Part shown: positions 18,171 to 27,179 of the stretch, in pieces | Layout of the letters: every line of letters begins with the position of its first letter | Numbering within the stretch: the stretch's first letter is position 1 | From: Vibrio sp. MEBiC08052 | Lineage (GTDB): Bacteria; Pseudomonadota; Gammaproteobacteria; Enterobacterales; Vibrionaceae | Reading direction: 5' to 3' | DNA length: 64,000 bases | Assembly (NCBI RefSeq): GCF_001506075.1 | Contig: NZ_KQ947475.1 | Span: forward strand, 3,325,539-3,389,538 | The notes under the pieces: generated by a model | What the model saw: the letters and a program-made list of their open reading frames with translations, nothing else | Databases searched by the model: none | Told to the model about the DNA's origin: nothing | Made by a program: the position numbers and the translations under genes

Positions 18171-19484
18171 CTATAATTTCTGATGGAACTCTTCTATCGC
18201 ACTCACGACTTTTTTCGCGCCATCCTGAATATCAGCCATCACAACACCGGCATCATTTGAAAGGTTCAAACCATCGTTCGCTCTCTGCTGCCCATTCTCA
18301 ATCAGCCCGACAGCACGTTCCGTCAGTTTTTGGTTCTTTGACACCACATCCACGATTTCAGCGGTGGTTTTACTGGTCCGTAAGGCAAGTTCTCTGACTT
18401 CATCCGCGACGACGGCAAAACCTCTCCCCTGATCACCTGCGCGGGCCGCCTCTATGGCTGCATTCAAAGCAAGCAAGTTCGTTTGATCGGCTATCCCACT
18501 AATGTTACCTACCAGATCACTGACCTTCCTGGAAAGCTCATCCAAATCCTTAATCCCTTGACAGGCATGAATCATTTGCTGTTCAAGCTCTTCCATGGTC
18601 CGAATCGTATCCTGAATAACACCTTGTGCTTTCGCAGCCTGTGTATCGGTTAACCGTGACGTTTCGTAGGCAATATTGGCGGCTTCAGAGATGGCTTGTT
18701 CCCGATTCATCTGCTCTGTGATTACAGAAGCAAATTTCACCACTTTATATAAATCACCATGGTTGTTGTGAATCGGGTTATAAGATGCTTCCAACCATAC
18801 GATATTCCCATATTTATCCACACGCTTAAATCGATCCGAGATAAAATTACCTCTCCTCAACTCACGCCAAAAAACCTCATATTCAGGAGAATTATAGAGT
18901 TCAGGTTCGCAGAAGGAACGGTGATGTTTACCGATGATTTGTTCTTTTTTATAACCCATCGTGCGAAGAAAGTTATCATTTGCCGTCAGAACATGCCCGT
19001 CAAGATCAAACTCAATCACAGCCGTCGAACGCAGCAATGCTGCAATCATATCTTCATGCTCCCTTGAAGCACGAATAGTTTGTGTCAGCTCAGAAGCATA
19101 AAGTAAAAAATATTGCAGTTGCTTATCAATACCGTAGATCGGCTGCAAAATGGCCCGCAACCACGATTCTTCACCGTTCCCTTTCAGCAGTTGCAGCGCA
19201 CCATTCCAATGTCTACCTTCCTTCAGTGCACTATTCAAACGTTGGTAATGTCCGGTCGAACGCTCTTTCGGTGGCACCATGTCGGTAAGTTTATACCCTT
19301 CAATATTTTGTGACTCGTATTTCATCTCTTTACAAAAAAGCGAATTTACCGAACTCACCAATCCGGATGAATTCAGTTTTATCGTTAACATTTCTTTGCC
19401 AAGACTGTCATGCATCTGTTTGATCAAATGAAGCTCTTTTTTTAAAGCTTCATTTTCTTTGACAAGGGAACGGTTAAAAAACAT
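18171..19484 (-). CDS. Soluble PAS-PAS chemoreceptor (BdlA-like)
   Basis: Cytoplasmic receptor of 437 residues without membrane helices. The N-terminal coiled segment ([21 protein letters not shown]) is followed by two PAS domains (about 35-140 and 150-265; [14 protein letters not shown] and [21 protein letters not shown]) and a shortened signalling domain with [20 protein letters not shown]. The layout matches BdlA of Pseudomonas aeruginosa, which senses redox or energy state and controls biofilm dispersal. The start has AGAGGTG upstream; a longer frame to 19541 is unlikely. Next gene, divergent, is cheV. Confidence 0.9.
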   Translation of the reverse strand: MFFNRSLVKENEALKKELHLIKQMHDSLGKEMLTIKLNSSGLVSSVNSLFCKEMKYESQNIEGYKLTDMVPPKERSTGHYQRLNSALKEGRHWNGALQLLKGNGEESWLRAILQPIYGIDKQLQYFLLYASELTQTIRASREHEDMIAALLRSTAVIEFDLDGHVLTANDNFLRTMGYKKEQIIGKHHRSFCEPELYNSPEYEVFWRELRRGNFISDRFKRVDKYGNIVWLEASYNPIHNNHGDLYKVVKFASVITEQMNREQAISEAANIAYETSRLTDTQAAKAQGVIQDTIRTMEELEQQMIHACQGIKDLDELSRKVSDLVGNISGIADQTNLLALNAAIEAARAGDQGRGFAVVADEVRELALRTSKTTAEIVDVVSKNQKLTERAVGLIENGQQRANDGLNLSNDAGVVMADIQDGAKKVVSAIEEFHQKL

Positions 19485-19857
19485 GAAGGACACCTCTTTC
19501 TTAGCACCAATAGACAAGACTCCTTCTATCATAGTAGACATTTTTCATATCAACACAGTAATGCAGATGTTACAGAGTGTTAAAGTAAAAAAGCAGAAGG
19601 TAATTACAAATTGCGATAGATTGATCACGGTCTCCTCTCACAAAGAAATCGGGGATAAAAAGGCCGGAACAATCGATAAACTGGCGTTTTGCAGTATGCT
19701 TATGAGTAAGCGTATGATATTCACAATTACGTCTGGATGTGATGTGAGTTCCGAGATCAAGTCCGAAAGACAACTCAACGTACCAGTCGATTGGAACTCG
19801 CATCTTCGCGCAATTTAAGTATATTATTGGCGTAAGTATTTTTTAAGGTAACTCGTC
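19485..19857. other. Divergent promoter region of the PAS receptor and cheV
   Basis: Gene-free stretch. Frames at 19459-19818 and 19570-19803 overlap in opposite directions and have no family resemblance. No repeat or hairpin of note. Confidence 0.4.
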
Positions 19858-20775
19858 ATGGCGAAAACCGTTAGTAAAGCCAATCAATCGCAAGGGATGT
19901 TGATGTTTACACTCAATCTTAAACGTCAATTGTTTGCTATTGGCACCTTAAAGATTCGAGAAATTGTGTCTTATCAGCCAATGACACAGATCCCGTATTC
20001 TCACCGCAATGTTGTCGGTACTGTCACGATTCGTAATATGACAATTCCTGTGATTGATATGGCCGCTGCCATTGGTTTTCGGCCAATTCCGCCGGAGGAA
20101 TATCAGAACTGTTATTTGATCGTCACAGACTGTCTGCGTACCGTCGTTGCATTCATGGTCCGGTCGATTGAAAAAATCATTGAATGTGACTGGCGCTCGA
20201 TTGAGTCAGCACCGTCAACTGCCGGACATCATATCTTTGTTACCGGCATCACCCGTTATCAAGACCATATCGTCCAAATGCTGGATGTCGAACTGCTCCT
20301 GTCAAAGATATATCCACAATACGAAGCGACCAAGATTCCGATTCTGACGGATGTAGAACGAGAAAAACTCAAATCCTTTAATATTTTACTCGTTGATGAT
20401 TCCAGTCTGGCCCGAAAACAGTTGGCCGATGCTCTGGACGGTATCAACATTCCCTATGAAATTTGCAAAAATGGGGCAGAGGGTTTGCAATTGATGCGCA
20501 AACGGGCAGAACAAGGAGCCCCGATCGATATTCTGGTCAGCGATATCGAAATGCCGGGCCTTGACGGCTATGAATTGGCATTCGAAATCCAGAATGATGA
20601 CGCGCTGAATCACGCCTACATTATCCTCCATACCTCACTTTCCAGTGAAATCTGTGTTGATCGCGCCCGTCAAGTCGGAGCCCATCAAGCACTGGAAAAA
20701 TTCCACGCGACAGAGTTAGTCGAAGCCATGCTGCGTGGGGCGACGAAATTGCAGGAGCGGGCTTTTAGCAGTTAA
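19858..20775 (+). CDS. cheV: Chemotaxis coupling protein CheV
   Basis: Cytoplasmic coupling protein of 305 residues. An N-terminal CheW-like domain (MLMFTLNLKRQLFAIGTLKIREIVSYQPM, VVGTVTIRNMTIPVIDMAAAIG) is fused to a C-terminal receiver domain (NILLVDDSSLARKQL, phosphoacceptor Asp in VSDIEMPGLDGYELA, HTS and K in the switch region). It links receptors to CheA and may act as a phosphate sink. AAGGTAA precedes the start. It lies next to the soluble PAS receptor, with which it might work. Confidence 0.95.
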   Translation: MAKTVSKANQSQGMLMFTLNLKRQLFAIGTLKIREIVSYQPMTQIPYSHRNVVGTVTIRNMTIPVIDMAAAIGFRPIPPEEYQNCYLIVTDCLRTVVAFMVRSIEKIIECDWRSIESAPSTAGHHIFVTGITRYQDHIVQMLDVELLLSKIYPQYEATKIPILTDVEREKLKSFNILLVDDSSLARKQLADALDGINIPYEICKNGAEGLQLMRKRAEQGAPIDILVSDIEMPGLDGYELAFEIQNDDALNHAYIILHTSLSSEICVDRARQVGAHQALEKFHATELVEAMLRGATKLQERAFSS

Positions 20776-20823
20776 CGGTTATACCATTCATTCGTTGATA
20801 AAAAAGCTGTCGGTAAATACACC

Positions 20824-20860
20824 AACCGCGTATGGATTGCGTGACAACCAATACGCGGTT
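20824..20860. terminator. Hairpin between convergent cheV and MSG-like gene
   Basis: AACCGCGTAT (20824-20833) pairs with ATACGCGGTT (20851-20860), with partial further pairing inside the loop. Likely bidirectional transcript end. Confidence 0.55.
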
Positions 20861-20904
20861 AGTGATGTGAATGAACGAATGTGAAATAGCGGAGCGAAAT
20901 CGCA

Positions 20905-21534
20905 TCAAGCACTGAATGAGTCAAGATTGAAACTGATACCCAGCTGATAATCTGCTTCATCTTTAGACTGATATTCTTTATTTTCGCTGCAAACCTGAGG
21001 ATGTCCCAGTCCATCGGCTTTCACCAGGCTGACCCAATGACGAAGGCCTAACGTTGCATGACTCTCTGAAGCGACGGAATTCAGGTGGGTATAAGTTTCC
21101 AACTGAATGTCGTCAACCAAAACCAATTCTGGCATTCCCGTTCCTTTGCCATTCCCCACCGTCACTTCCACATGGCATCCATCGCCGTTACGAAACAAAA
21201 TGGCTTCAGGGCCATGACGATCCCCGAGATAAGCCACGAAATGTTGCGGATAACGAAGTCCGGTATGGCGCCCATCCTGAAAATAAGCCATCAAGTGATG
21301 GTAATCGATCACATATCCAGTGACATCACTATGTGAACCTTCATGCAATGGGAAAAGCTGGTCAAGTAACTGCTTCGCCTGAAGCTGTTTTTCTTGGGTT
21401 TGTCCTGCCCCCAAAGACTCTACGGACATCACCATCTCGGTAATAAACTGACCTGACTGTTGCTCATATGACGAATCATTTGATTTTAACGAACGATCAG
21501 TCTCTAACGAACTCTGTAACATTGGCATATTCAT
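20905..21534 (-). CDS. Protein resembling the malate synthase G insert domain
   Basis: Protein of 209 residues. Residues 60-150 follow the pattern of the alpha/beta insert domain of malate synthase G: LFPLHEGSHSDVTGYVID, then DGRHTGLRYPQHFVAYLGD, PEAILFRNGDGCHVEVTV and DDIQLETYTH. In malate synthase G the corresponding text is approximately GSH.EVTxY, GxQTGLxxxxQFxGY, PxAxLLKNNGLHIEI and SDVxVEAAxxTI. The catalytic TIM barrel with its Arg, Glu and Asp residues is absent. The first 50 residues are polar and Ser/Gln rich. GAGGAT precedes the ATG. It is divergent from an XRE regulator. Function unknown; the similarity is judged by eye. Confidence 0.6.
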   Translation of the reverse strand: MNMPMLQSSLETDRSLKSNDSSYEQQSGQFITEMVMSVESLGAGQTQEKQLQAKQLLDQLFPLHEGSHSDVTGYVIDYHHLMAYFQDGRHTGLRYPQHFVAYLGDRHGPEAILFRNGDGCHVEVTVGNGKGTGMPELVLVDDIQLETYTHLNSVASESHATLGLRHWVSLVKADGLGHPQVCSENKEYQSKDEADYQLGISFNLDSFSA

Positions 21535-21702
21535 TCATGTATCCTCTTTGCAGCAAACTTTCTCCGTTTCACACTCTCTGTTTCACAAAATCACGCCATA
21601 CAATATTCTTTTTTGGCTGTATCGTGATTTTGCTTACTTTTTAGACTAATCTATTTTTATACACAATTTCACAACAAAAATTTTACAGTGTGAATTTTAC
21701 AA

Positions 21703-23241
21703 ATGACCGCATCTAAAAGCTTAATTCGACAGTCTCACTTTCTTGGCACCAAAGTCAGAAATTTGAGGAAACGAAATCATCTGACCATGGAAGATTTATC
21801 ATCTCGTTGTATTCGCCTGAATCCTGAATATGCCCCTTCTGTTTCTTATCTCTCGATGATTGAAAGGGGAAAACGGGTTCCTAGCCTCGAAATGCTAGCC
21901 GTGATCGCTGAAGTCTTTCAAAAAAGTCCGCAATGGTTTCTCGACGATCAACCGGAACAGATCGATATTACCCCGGATAAAGGCAGTCGAGGGGGGATCA
22001 GCGGGATGGCATTAGAACCCAGCTTCCTGTTTTCACAAGATATTCTCCAGATTGCGATTCCGGAGATGTTGTCTCAAACAGGCATTACCGGCCGTCAGTT
22101 CGCCCAACTCCTCATTCGGGCGCATCAAGAAAGCCTGCAAAATCATTTCCCGGATCTGGAGCGTGCCGCAGAAAACATCGGGCTCAAGAAGCTGAATCTG
22201 ACTGTTGAGGATCTGACGGATATTGCCAGACATTTAGGGCTCGGGATTCACTGGTTTTCACAAACCTCTCAAGAAGTTCAAGACGAGTTGGGTCTATCCG
22301 CCAAACAATTAATCACATCTTATTTCGAACCACCGAACAGGATTTACCTCAATGAGGTGATGAAACATCATCCGACTCGCCTAAAGTATGATCTCGCGGT
22401 ATACATCGGTCACAATATTCTGCACAGCAAAGATGGCTGTAAAACCGTTCTTTCCATCGGCCATACCAGCAGTTGGGAAGATGTGGCAAATCCACAGACC
22501 AGCTATGAACTCAACTCAAAAGATATTTTACAAGCCTGGCGAGATTTCGAATCCAGCTTTTTTGCCGGTGCGCTGCTCTGCCCGAAAGTACCATTCCGGC
22601 AACTGCTGGATCGCAATGGCTATGAAATCAGCGTCCATCAAAAAGTCGGTGTGTCTCCATCCGTCGCCATGCGCAGAATGACAGTGGTTTCTCCTTATCC
22701 ATACTGGCATTACTTTGATGCCTATGGAGAAGGCAAACTTAAAGCCGTCTACCGTGGCAACGGTATTCCACTCCCTTGGGGTAATATGAGGACAGTCAAT
22801 GACCCTTGCCAACACTGGGCCGTATTTCGGCAACTGAAGCATCCGCAGTCATCCAGCTCCGCTCAAATTTCACTGCTCAATGTCGGGGATGAACCCAGAA
22901 TCTACTGTTGTGAATCGCTGAATCTCGTCGATCCTGCGGGTAATAACCGGGTGTTATGTGCCGGAATTGATCTGAATCCAGCGATCAATGCTCAAGGGGG
23001 AGATGCACTGCAAATGGCGATGGAACTGAAAGAATCCTGTGTCAGAAACGGTGGGATGTCAGCCATACCGTCAGCGATTCAGAATGAACTGACGACACTT
23101 GCCAGAATACTCAATATCAAGTGGATAGAACGCGGTATCGTCAACGATGCACGGTTAATCTGCCCCAGAGGGAGTGTCTGTCCCCGTAAGCCAAGCTGTT
23201 ACAACACATCACCCGACAATATTATCGTGACTGACCGATAA
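21703..23241 (+). CDS. XRE-family transcriptional regulator with large sensory domain
   Basis: Regulator of 512 residues. An N-terminal Cro/C1 helix-turn-helix (LGTKVRNLRKRNHLTMEDLSSRC, SYLSMIERGKRVPSLEMLAVIAEVF; about 15-75) is followed by a long domain of the kind found in short-chain fatty-acyl regulators (PrpR/RamB-like) and Vibrio DUF3612 proteins. The C-terminus has a cysteine cluster CPRGSVCPRKPSC. Relatives often control acetate, propionate or glyoxylate-cycle genes, which agrees with the malate-synthase-like neighbour starting divergently 168 bp away. That regulatory link is inference. Confidence 0.75.
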   Translation: MTASKSLIRQSHFLGTKVRNLRKRNHLTMEDLSSRCIRLNPEYAPSVSYLSMIERGKRVPSLEMLAVIAEVFQKSPQWFLDDQPEQIDITPDKGSRGGISGMALEPSFLFSQDILQIAIPEMLSQTGITGRQFAQLLIRAHQESLQNHFPDLERAAENIGLKKLNLTVEDLTDIARHLGLGIHWFSQTSQEVQDELGLSAKQLITSYFEPPNRIYLNEVMKHHPTRLKYDLAVYIGHNILHSKDGCKTVLSIGHTSSWEDVANPQTSYELNSKDILQAWRDFESSFFAGALLCPKVPFRQLLDRNGYEISVHQKVGVSPSVAMRRMTVVSPYPYWHYFDAYGEGKLKAVYRGNGIPLPWGNMRTVNDPCQHWAVFRQLKHPQSSSSAQISLLNVGDEPRIYCCESLNLVDPAGNNRVLCAGIDLNPAINAQGGDALQMAMELKESCVRNGGMSAIPSAIQNELTTLARILNIKWIERGIVNDARLICPRGSVCPRKPSCYNTSPDNIIVTDR

Positions 23242-23251
23242 TATTGTCGGG
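23212..23251. terminator. Perfect 16-bp hairpin overlapping a stop codon
   Basis: CCCGACAATATTATCG and CGATAATATTGTCGGG pair perfectly around an 8-base loop. The right arm contains the TAA of the XRE regulator. No T-run follows on the plus strand. It also lies just downstream of the minus-strand cyclase gene, so it may end both transcripts. Confidence 0.6.
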
Positions 23252-23283
23252 TGTCGGCAGATTGTTCTGGTACTCAAAGGGGC

Positions 23284-24645
23284 TCAGGACGCGTATTTTT
23301 CATCATACATTTCATTATCAGCATGATGAATCATTTCGTTAACACTCTGCATTTCCGGTCGATAGCGGGTATAACCGACACTGATGCCAACCGGGATTGC
23401 GAGCTCACCACAGATCACAGGGGTCACTCCTACCGCATGACGCACCCGATCCATAATTTTCCGCAAGTCTTCCCCTTTTTCTCCGCCTTTTAACAAGACT
23501 AAGAATTCGTCACCGCCAATACGTGCAGCACAATCGTTGTCCCGAATCGCATTTTCAATCCGTCGGGCACACTCCACCAGCACCTGATCTCCGACATTAT
23601 GGCCATAGGTATCATTGATTGTTTTGAATTTATTTACATCAATACACAATAGGGCAAAGCCGATCGGTTGCCTGGCTCGCTTTTCTCGCTCGAAATACCG
23701 ATTCAATTCATTCATAAAATAACGGCGATTCGGTAGATGAGTTAGTTCATCATAAAGAGAAAGACGATTCGATTTATCGTAAAGACGATAAATCACCAGA
23801 AAAGAAGCAATAAGGAATACCAGTAACAGATAGCCAATTACGCGCACAATATTGGTCTGAAACCAAGGGACTTGATCAAGAATATTCACGTTGTCCTGTT
23901 CTGCAATTGCAATACTCCAGGAGCCATGCGGAAAATAAATCATCTCCTTGGCAAAGGCATGTTTAAAAACATCAGGTTGTCCCCAGAACACAGTGCCCTG
24001 TTCTCCCGAGCTGTCTTTCCCTCGAATTGCAATATCATAGCCGGGCAGAACTTCATCAACCTCAAGGGACTGAAGCAAACTATCGATATCAATATCGACA
24101 CTGATCACCCCCCAGTAAAACTGATTGTATGGCGGGTCAAGAAATACCGGACAACGCGCAATGATGACGTGATCACCCTCGCCTCGCTCAACCGGACCTG
24201 CAATAAAAATTTCTTTCAACTCATGTGCTTGTTTAACGGTTGCCCACTGCTCAGGCAACGTCCGAAAGTCTAACCCGACCACATTGTGGTTTTCTTCCTG
24301 CGGATAGACGTACTCAATAATGTCATTGGGGGCAAGACTCAGTGAGCGGATATATTTCCCTTGTTCCATAATGCGCTGAGAGACTTTTTCCCAACTCTCG
24401 GCAACAGTACTGGCATTCACAGTCGTCAACGTTGACAAACTTTTCGCCACATAGATATCGGCCAGAATCGTCGCTTCCAGCTTAAACCGAATAATGGAAA
24501 GTTCCTCAGTTGTCCGGCTTTGAATTTCTTGACGCATCACCTCTTGATGACGCTGGAAAATGAACTCAACCAACACAATCAAAATACAGGCAAGTAAAAC
24601 CAGAAAACCAATCACTGTCCATTTTTTGAACAGAATATCGCGCAT
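23284..24645 (-). CDS. CHASE-GGDEF diguanylate cyclase
   Basis: Membrane enzyme of 453 residues that would make cyclic di-GMP. The N-terminal helix (WTVIGFLVLLACILIVLVEFI) is followed by a periplasmic CHASE domain (about 35-250; TTEELSIIRFKLEATILADIYVAKSL is typical), a second helix (VIGYLLLVFLIASFLVIYRLY) and a C-terminal GGDEF domain. The active site reads RIGGDEF, and an inhibitory I-site RDND lies exactly five residues before it, so product inhibition is expected. The start at 24645 has AGGAG seven bases upstream. Ligand of the CHASE domain unknown. Confidence 0.93.
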   Translation of the reverse strand: MRDILFKKWTVIGFLVLLACILIVLVEFIFQRHQEVMRQEIQSRTTEELSIIRFKLEATILADIYVAKSLSTLTTVNASTVAESWEKVSQRIMEQGKYIRSLSLAPNDIIEYVYPQEENHNVVGLDFRTLPEQWATVKQAHELKEIFIAGPVERGEGDHVIIARCPVFLDPPYNQFYWGVISVDIDIDSLLQSLEVDEVLPGYDIAIRGKDSSGEQGTVFWGQPDVFKHAFAKEMIYFPHGSWSIAIAEQDNVNILDQVPWFQTNIVRVIGYLLLVFLIASFLVIYRLYDKSNRLSLYDELTHLPNRRYFMNELNRYFEREKRARQPIGFALLCIDVNKFKTINDTYGHNVGDQVLVECARRIENAIRDNDCAARIGGDEFLVLLKGGEKGEDLRKIMDRVRHAVGVTPVICGELAIPVGISVGYTRYRPEMQSVNEMIHHADNEMYDEKYAS

Positions 24646-25019
24646 AATGCTCCTCTCCCGTGAGGGACTGGTGTGAATATGTCGTATTCCTCCAGCCATG
24701 AAATGGTCATTGACTTGATCAATAGACAAAAAGAGCACTCTGACATTAAAAATTTATTAAAATCAAACAGTTCATATCAGAATAGCCACTTTCAGCCAAT
24801 AAGAACGCCCCACTAGTGATTTAGCTGTCAATAAATACAATATAAAACAAGCGCAAACCTGATCTATTTTTTCACTTAAAGTATCAAGAATCACGCTGTA
24901 GAAGTACCGTAACAATCAGTCAATGCGACAATTTCACAGACTAATTGCACTGCGCTAACATAACTGATTCTACGATTGCATATGTTTTATAAATCATCCT
25001 CTGTAGACTGGGTCAGCGT
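24646..25019. other. Intergenic region upstream of the cyclase and the secreted unknown
   Basis: Divergent promoter region of about 370 bp, moderately AT-rich. No gene, hairpin or repeat recognised. Confidence 0.4.
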
Positions 25020-26177
25020 ATGTTAAATAAATGTGGCATAGCTTCAATTTTATTCATCATATTTACCTGCCAGTGCATTGCGGCACCCAATACGCAACTA
25101 GGGACACCCGCTGCAAACGGAGCAGCGACATTTCCTCCCAGTTATCAGGATTCCGCGGATCACATCGCTGAATATTATGAACAGCGCCTCTACACCTTAC
25201 CGGCCTTCAAAGCAGGACATTACGCATTACGGATGTACCGACAAACTTTAGATAACAAATATGCTGCCGGGATTTGGCAGGACATGGCCAGAATTGCCAG
25301 TACACTGAACCATTTCGCTAGTGATATCATCACACCTGAAGCTATTTATCTCTACTCTCAACAGCGTCTGTCCTCGTATGAAGGGAGTCAAGGAGAGCGC
25401 TCTCGGCTACGGTACTCGGTAACCAAACATCATCCGGAATATCTTTATTTAGGCGTTGATTTGCTCAGTGCAATGGCTCGGGCAGATGAATATGGTCTGA
25501 AACACAAATATGACAGACGCCTGCGTCAGGTGTTACGGAAATATGACTTCAGTCTGTACGCCACCGATCCGCAGATGATCAAGGCATGGGCGGCCCAATT
25601 AGCCAATCAAGTTTTCTGGCTCAAACAATTGGGCGAGCAGGACGTTGTGCAAGCGTTTATACAAACATTTCGGAAAACGTATCCAGATGATCAGGACAAA
25701 GCTCTGTCTAAGCAGCAGTATGAAAATAAGATTTATGGCATGACGCACATTATCATTGCAGCTTCAGGCTATTATCAGCATTCCGTCTCAGCCGCAGATT
25801 ATCAATGGATTTACCACTATTTTCGAACCAATATAGAAACCATTATTGCACGGACAAAACCGGATGTGATTGCAGAAGTCGGACTGAGCTTTTTACTTGC
25901 CGGACTCGATAAAGATCCGGTTGTAGCTCAGACCAGACAGGCGATTCAGGAAGCAATTCCGCCATTAAAGCAGATGATCCCGTCAGGAAAAGATGATTTC
26001 AATCTGGCACAGGGTGAACATCGCAACCTACTCGCGATCATGCTATTGGGGTGGCAGAAACCTCACGCAGCGCCGAAATATGACCAAAACCAGGCAATAT
26101 TCAGCGATCTCCCATATGGGCTCGAGCCCAAACAGATCACGCAAAATCAATCATTCAAAACAACCGATGAAGGCTAA
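25020..26177 (+). CDS. Secreted protein, possibly DUF3541
   Basis: Exported protein of 385 residues beginning MLNKCGIASILFIIFTCQCIAAPNT, a cleavable signal peptide. The mature part is helical and rich in Tyr and Gln (DHIAEYYEQRLYTLPAFKAGHYALRMYRQTL, HPEYLYLGVDLLSAMARADEYGL) and resembles the DUF3541 family of Vibrio and relatives, which may have an alpha/alpha-toroid fold. No catalytic motif recognised. It is convergent with nrtR. Confidence 0.6.
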   Translation: MLNKCGIASILFIIFTCQCIAAPNTQLGTPAANGAATFPPSYQDSADHIAEYYEQRLYTLPAFKAGHYALRMYRQTLDNKYAAGIWQDMARIASTLNHFASDIITPEAIYLYSQQRLSSYEGSQGERSRLRYSVTKHHPEYLYLGVDLLSAMARADEYGLKHKYDRRLRQVLRKYDFSLYATDPQMIKAWAAQLANQVFWLKQLGEQDVVQAFIQTFRKTYPDDQDKALSKQQYENKIYGMTHIIIAASGYYQHSVSAADYQWIYHYFRTNIETIIARTKPDVIAEVGLSFLLAGLDKDPVVAQTRQAIQEAIPPLKQMIPSGKDDFNLAQGEHRNLLAIMLLGWQKPHAAPKYDQNQAIFSDLPYGLEPKQITQNQSFKTTDEG

Positions 26178-26185
26178 CGACTGAC

Positions 26186-26908
26186 TTAACCTCTCAGACA
26201 AGTTTGGAAATAGCTGACTTCATTGTTTGCCAGCCGATAGACTGTTGCAGGTTTTCCGCCACGCCCACGACCTTTATTCGGGGCAGCAATTTTATTGGTA
26301 CTCACGATCACTTCTGAGTTAATCAACCGCCGTTTAATTGTCATTCGATTCACTTCAACCCCGAACTTCGCATAAGCATCAATGATTTCTGCGACCAGGA
26401 ACTCTTTCTCCAGAAAAAAGAGTACGACTGACGTATATTCGACGGCAGCACGTAATTTGGTCCATGCGTGTTGAATCTGAGCCGCATGGTCAAAAGCCAG
26501 CGTCATCTGCCCCTTTAAAACGAGGTTTAAATCAAACCAATCGAGACGATTACGATCCATGCCGGCAGCTTCAATTTGCCTGATATTCGACGCATTCAGC
26601 AAAGCATAATGGGAAATACTGACACTCCAACCTTCCGGATTGCGTTTTGGATTACCGTCAACCAACGGATCACTGATAAAATTAGGATACGTATGTACTT
26701 TTTGCCGACAAATTCGGCGGCGCGCTGCTTCAAAATCTTCATCGGCCGGCTCACCGCCTCGAGCGGTAAAATCTTCGTCATACACCCAGCCTCCGGGAAT
26801 CGCCCACATCCCAAAATCCGGACGCTCAGGATTATTCCGTTTCACCAGTAAAACTTGAATGCCATCATCAGATAAACGAAGGCAGATCATATCGATAGTT
26901 ACAATCAT
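26186..26908 (-). CDS. nrtR: NrtR-type Nudix transcriptional regulator of NAD metabolism
   Basis: Regulator of 240 residues. The N-terminal Nudix-like domain (VTIDMICLRLSDDGIQVLLVKRNN, GMWAIPGGWV) is joined to a C-terminal winged helix (VNRMTIKRRLINSEVIV, GRGGKPATVYRL). The Nudix box is degenerate: where hydrolases have REXXEE it reads AARRRICRQKV, as expected for an NrtR that binds ADP-ribose as a ligand rather than cutting it. It is divergent from pncB, which it presumably represses. Candidate operators are described separately. Confidence 0.85.
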   Translation of the reverse strand: MIVTIDMICLRLSDDGIQVLLVKRNNPERPDFGMWAIPGGWVYDEDFTARGGEPADEDFEAARRRICRQKVHTYPNFISDPLVDGNPKRNPEGWSVSISHYALLNASNIRQIEAAGMDRNRLDWFDLNLVLKGQMTLAFDHAAQIQHAWTKLRAAVEYTSVVLFFLEKEFLVAEIIDAYAKFGVEVNRMTIKRRLINSEVIVSTNKIAAPNKGRGRGGKPATVYRLANNEVSYFQTCLRG

Positions 26909-26981
26909 AAAGCAGTTTTCCCATACAACTCTCCGCTCATTCTATGAAATGACATCATCATAGGTCAAACTTAATCACAGA

Positions 26982-27160
26982 ATGTTACGAACCTAATCGG
27001 TGATTTTAATGACAAAACAATCTGAGAATAAATAAATTTTTATATCCAAGAGGTACAATTCATAAGCTATTCCTATCAATGATACCATAGATTAATCATT
27101 GACAAACGCCTGCGTCTCATTTAATGTCCGCCTTAGTTAGGCACATAATGTTACTAACAT
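26982..27160. promoter_or_regulatory. Candidate NrtR operators in the nrtR-pncB gap
   Basis: A perfect palindrome ATGTTA-C-TAACAT is at 27148-27160, 20 bases before the pncB start. A related half-copy ATGTTACGAAC is at 26982-26992 on the nrtR side. An imperfect inverted repeat ATGTCCGCC/GGCACAT lies at 27124-27146. Position fits a shared repressor; binding is not proven. Confidence 0.45.
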
Positions 27161-27179
27161 AGATAGTGAGGATGGCCCC

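Noticed and set aside
22789..23195. GGACAGTC and GTGTCTGTCC matches inside the XRE regulator gene
   Set aside because: They fall within well-conserved coding sequence and are most likely chance matches to the dispersed repeat core.
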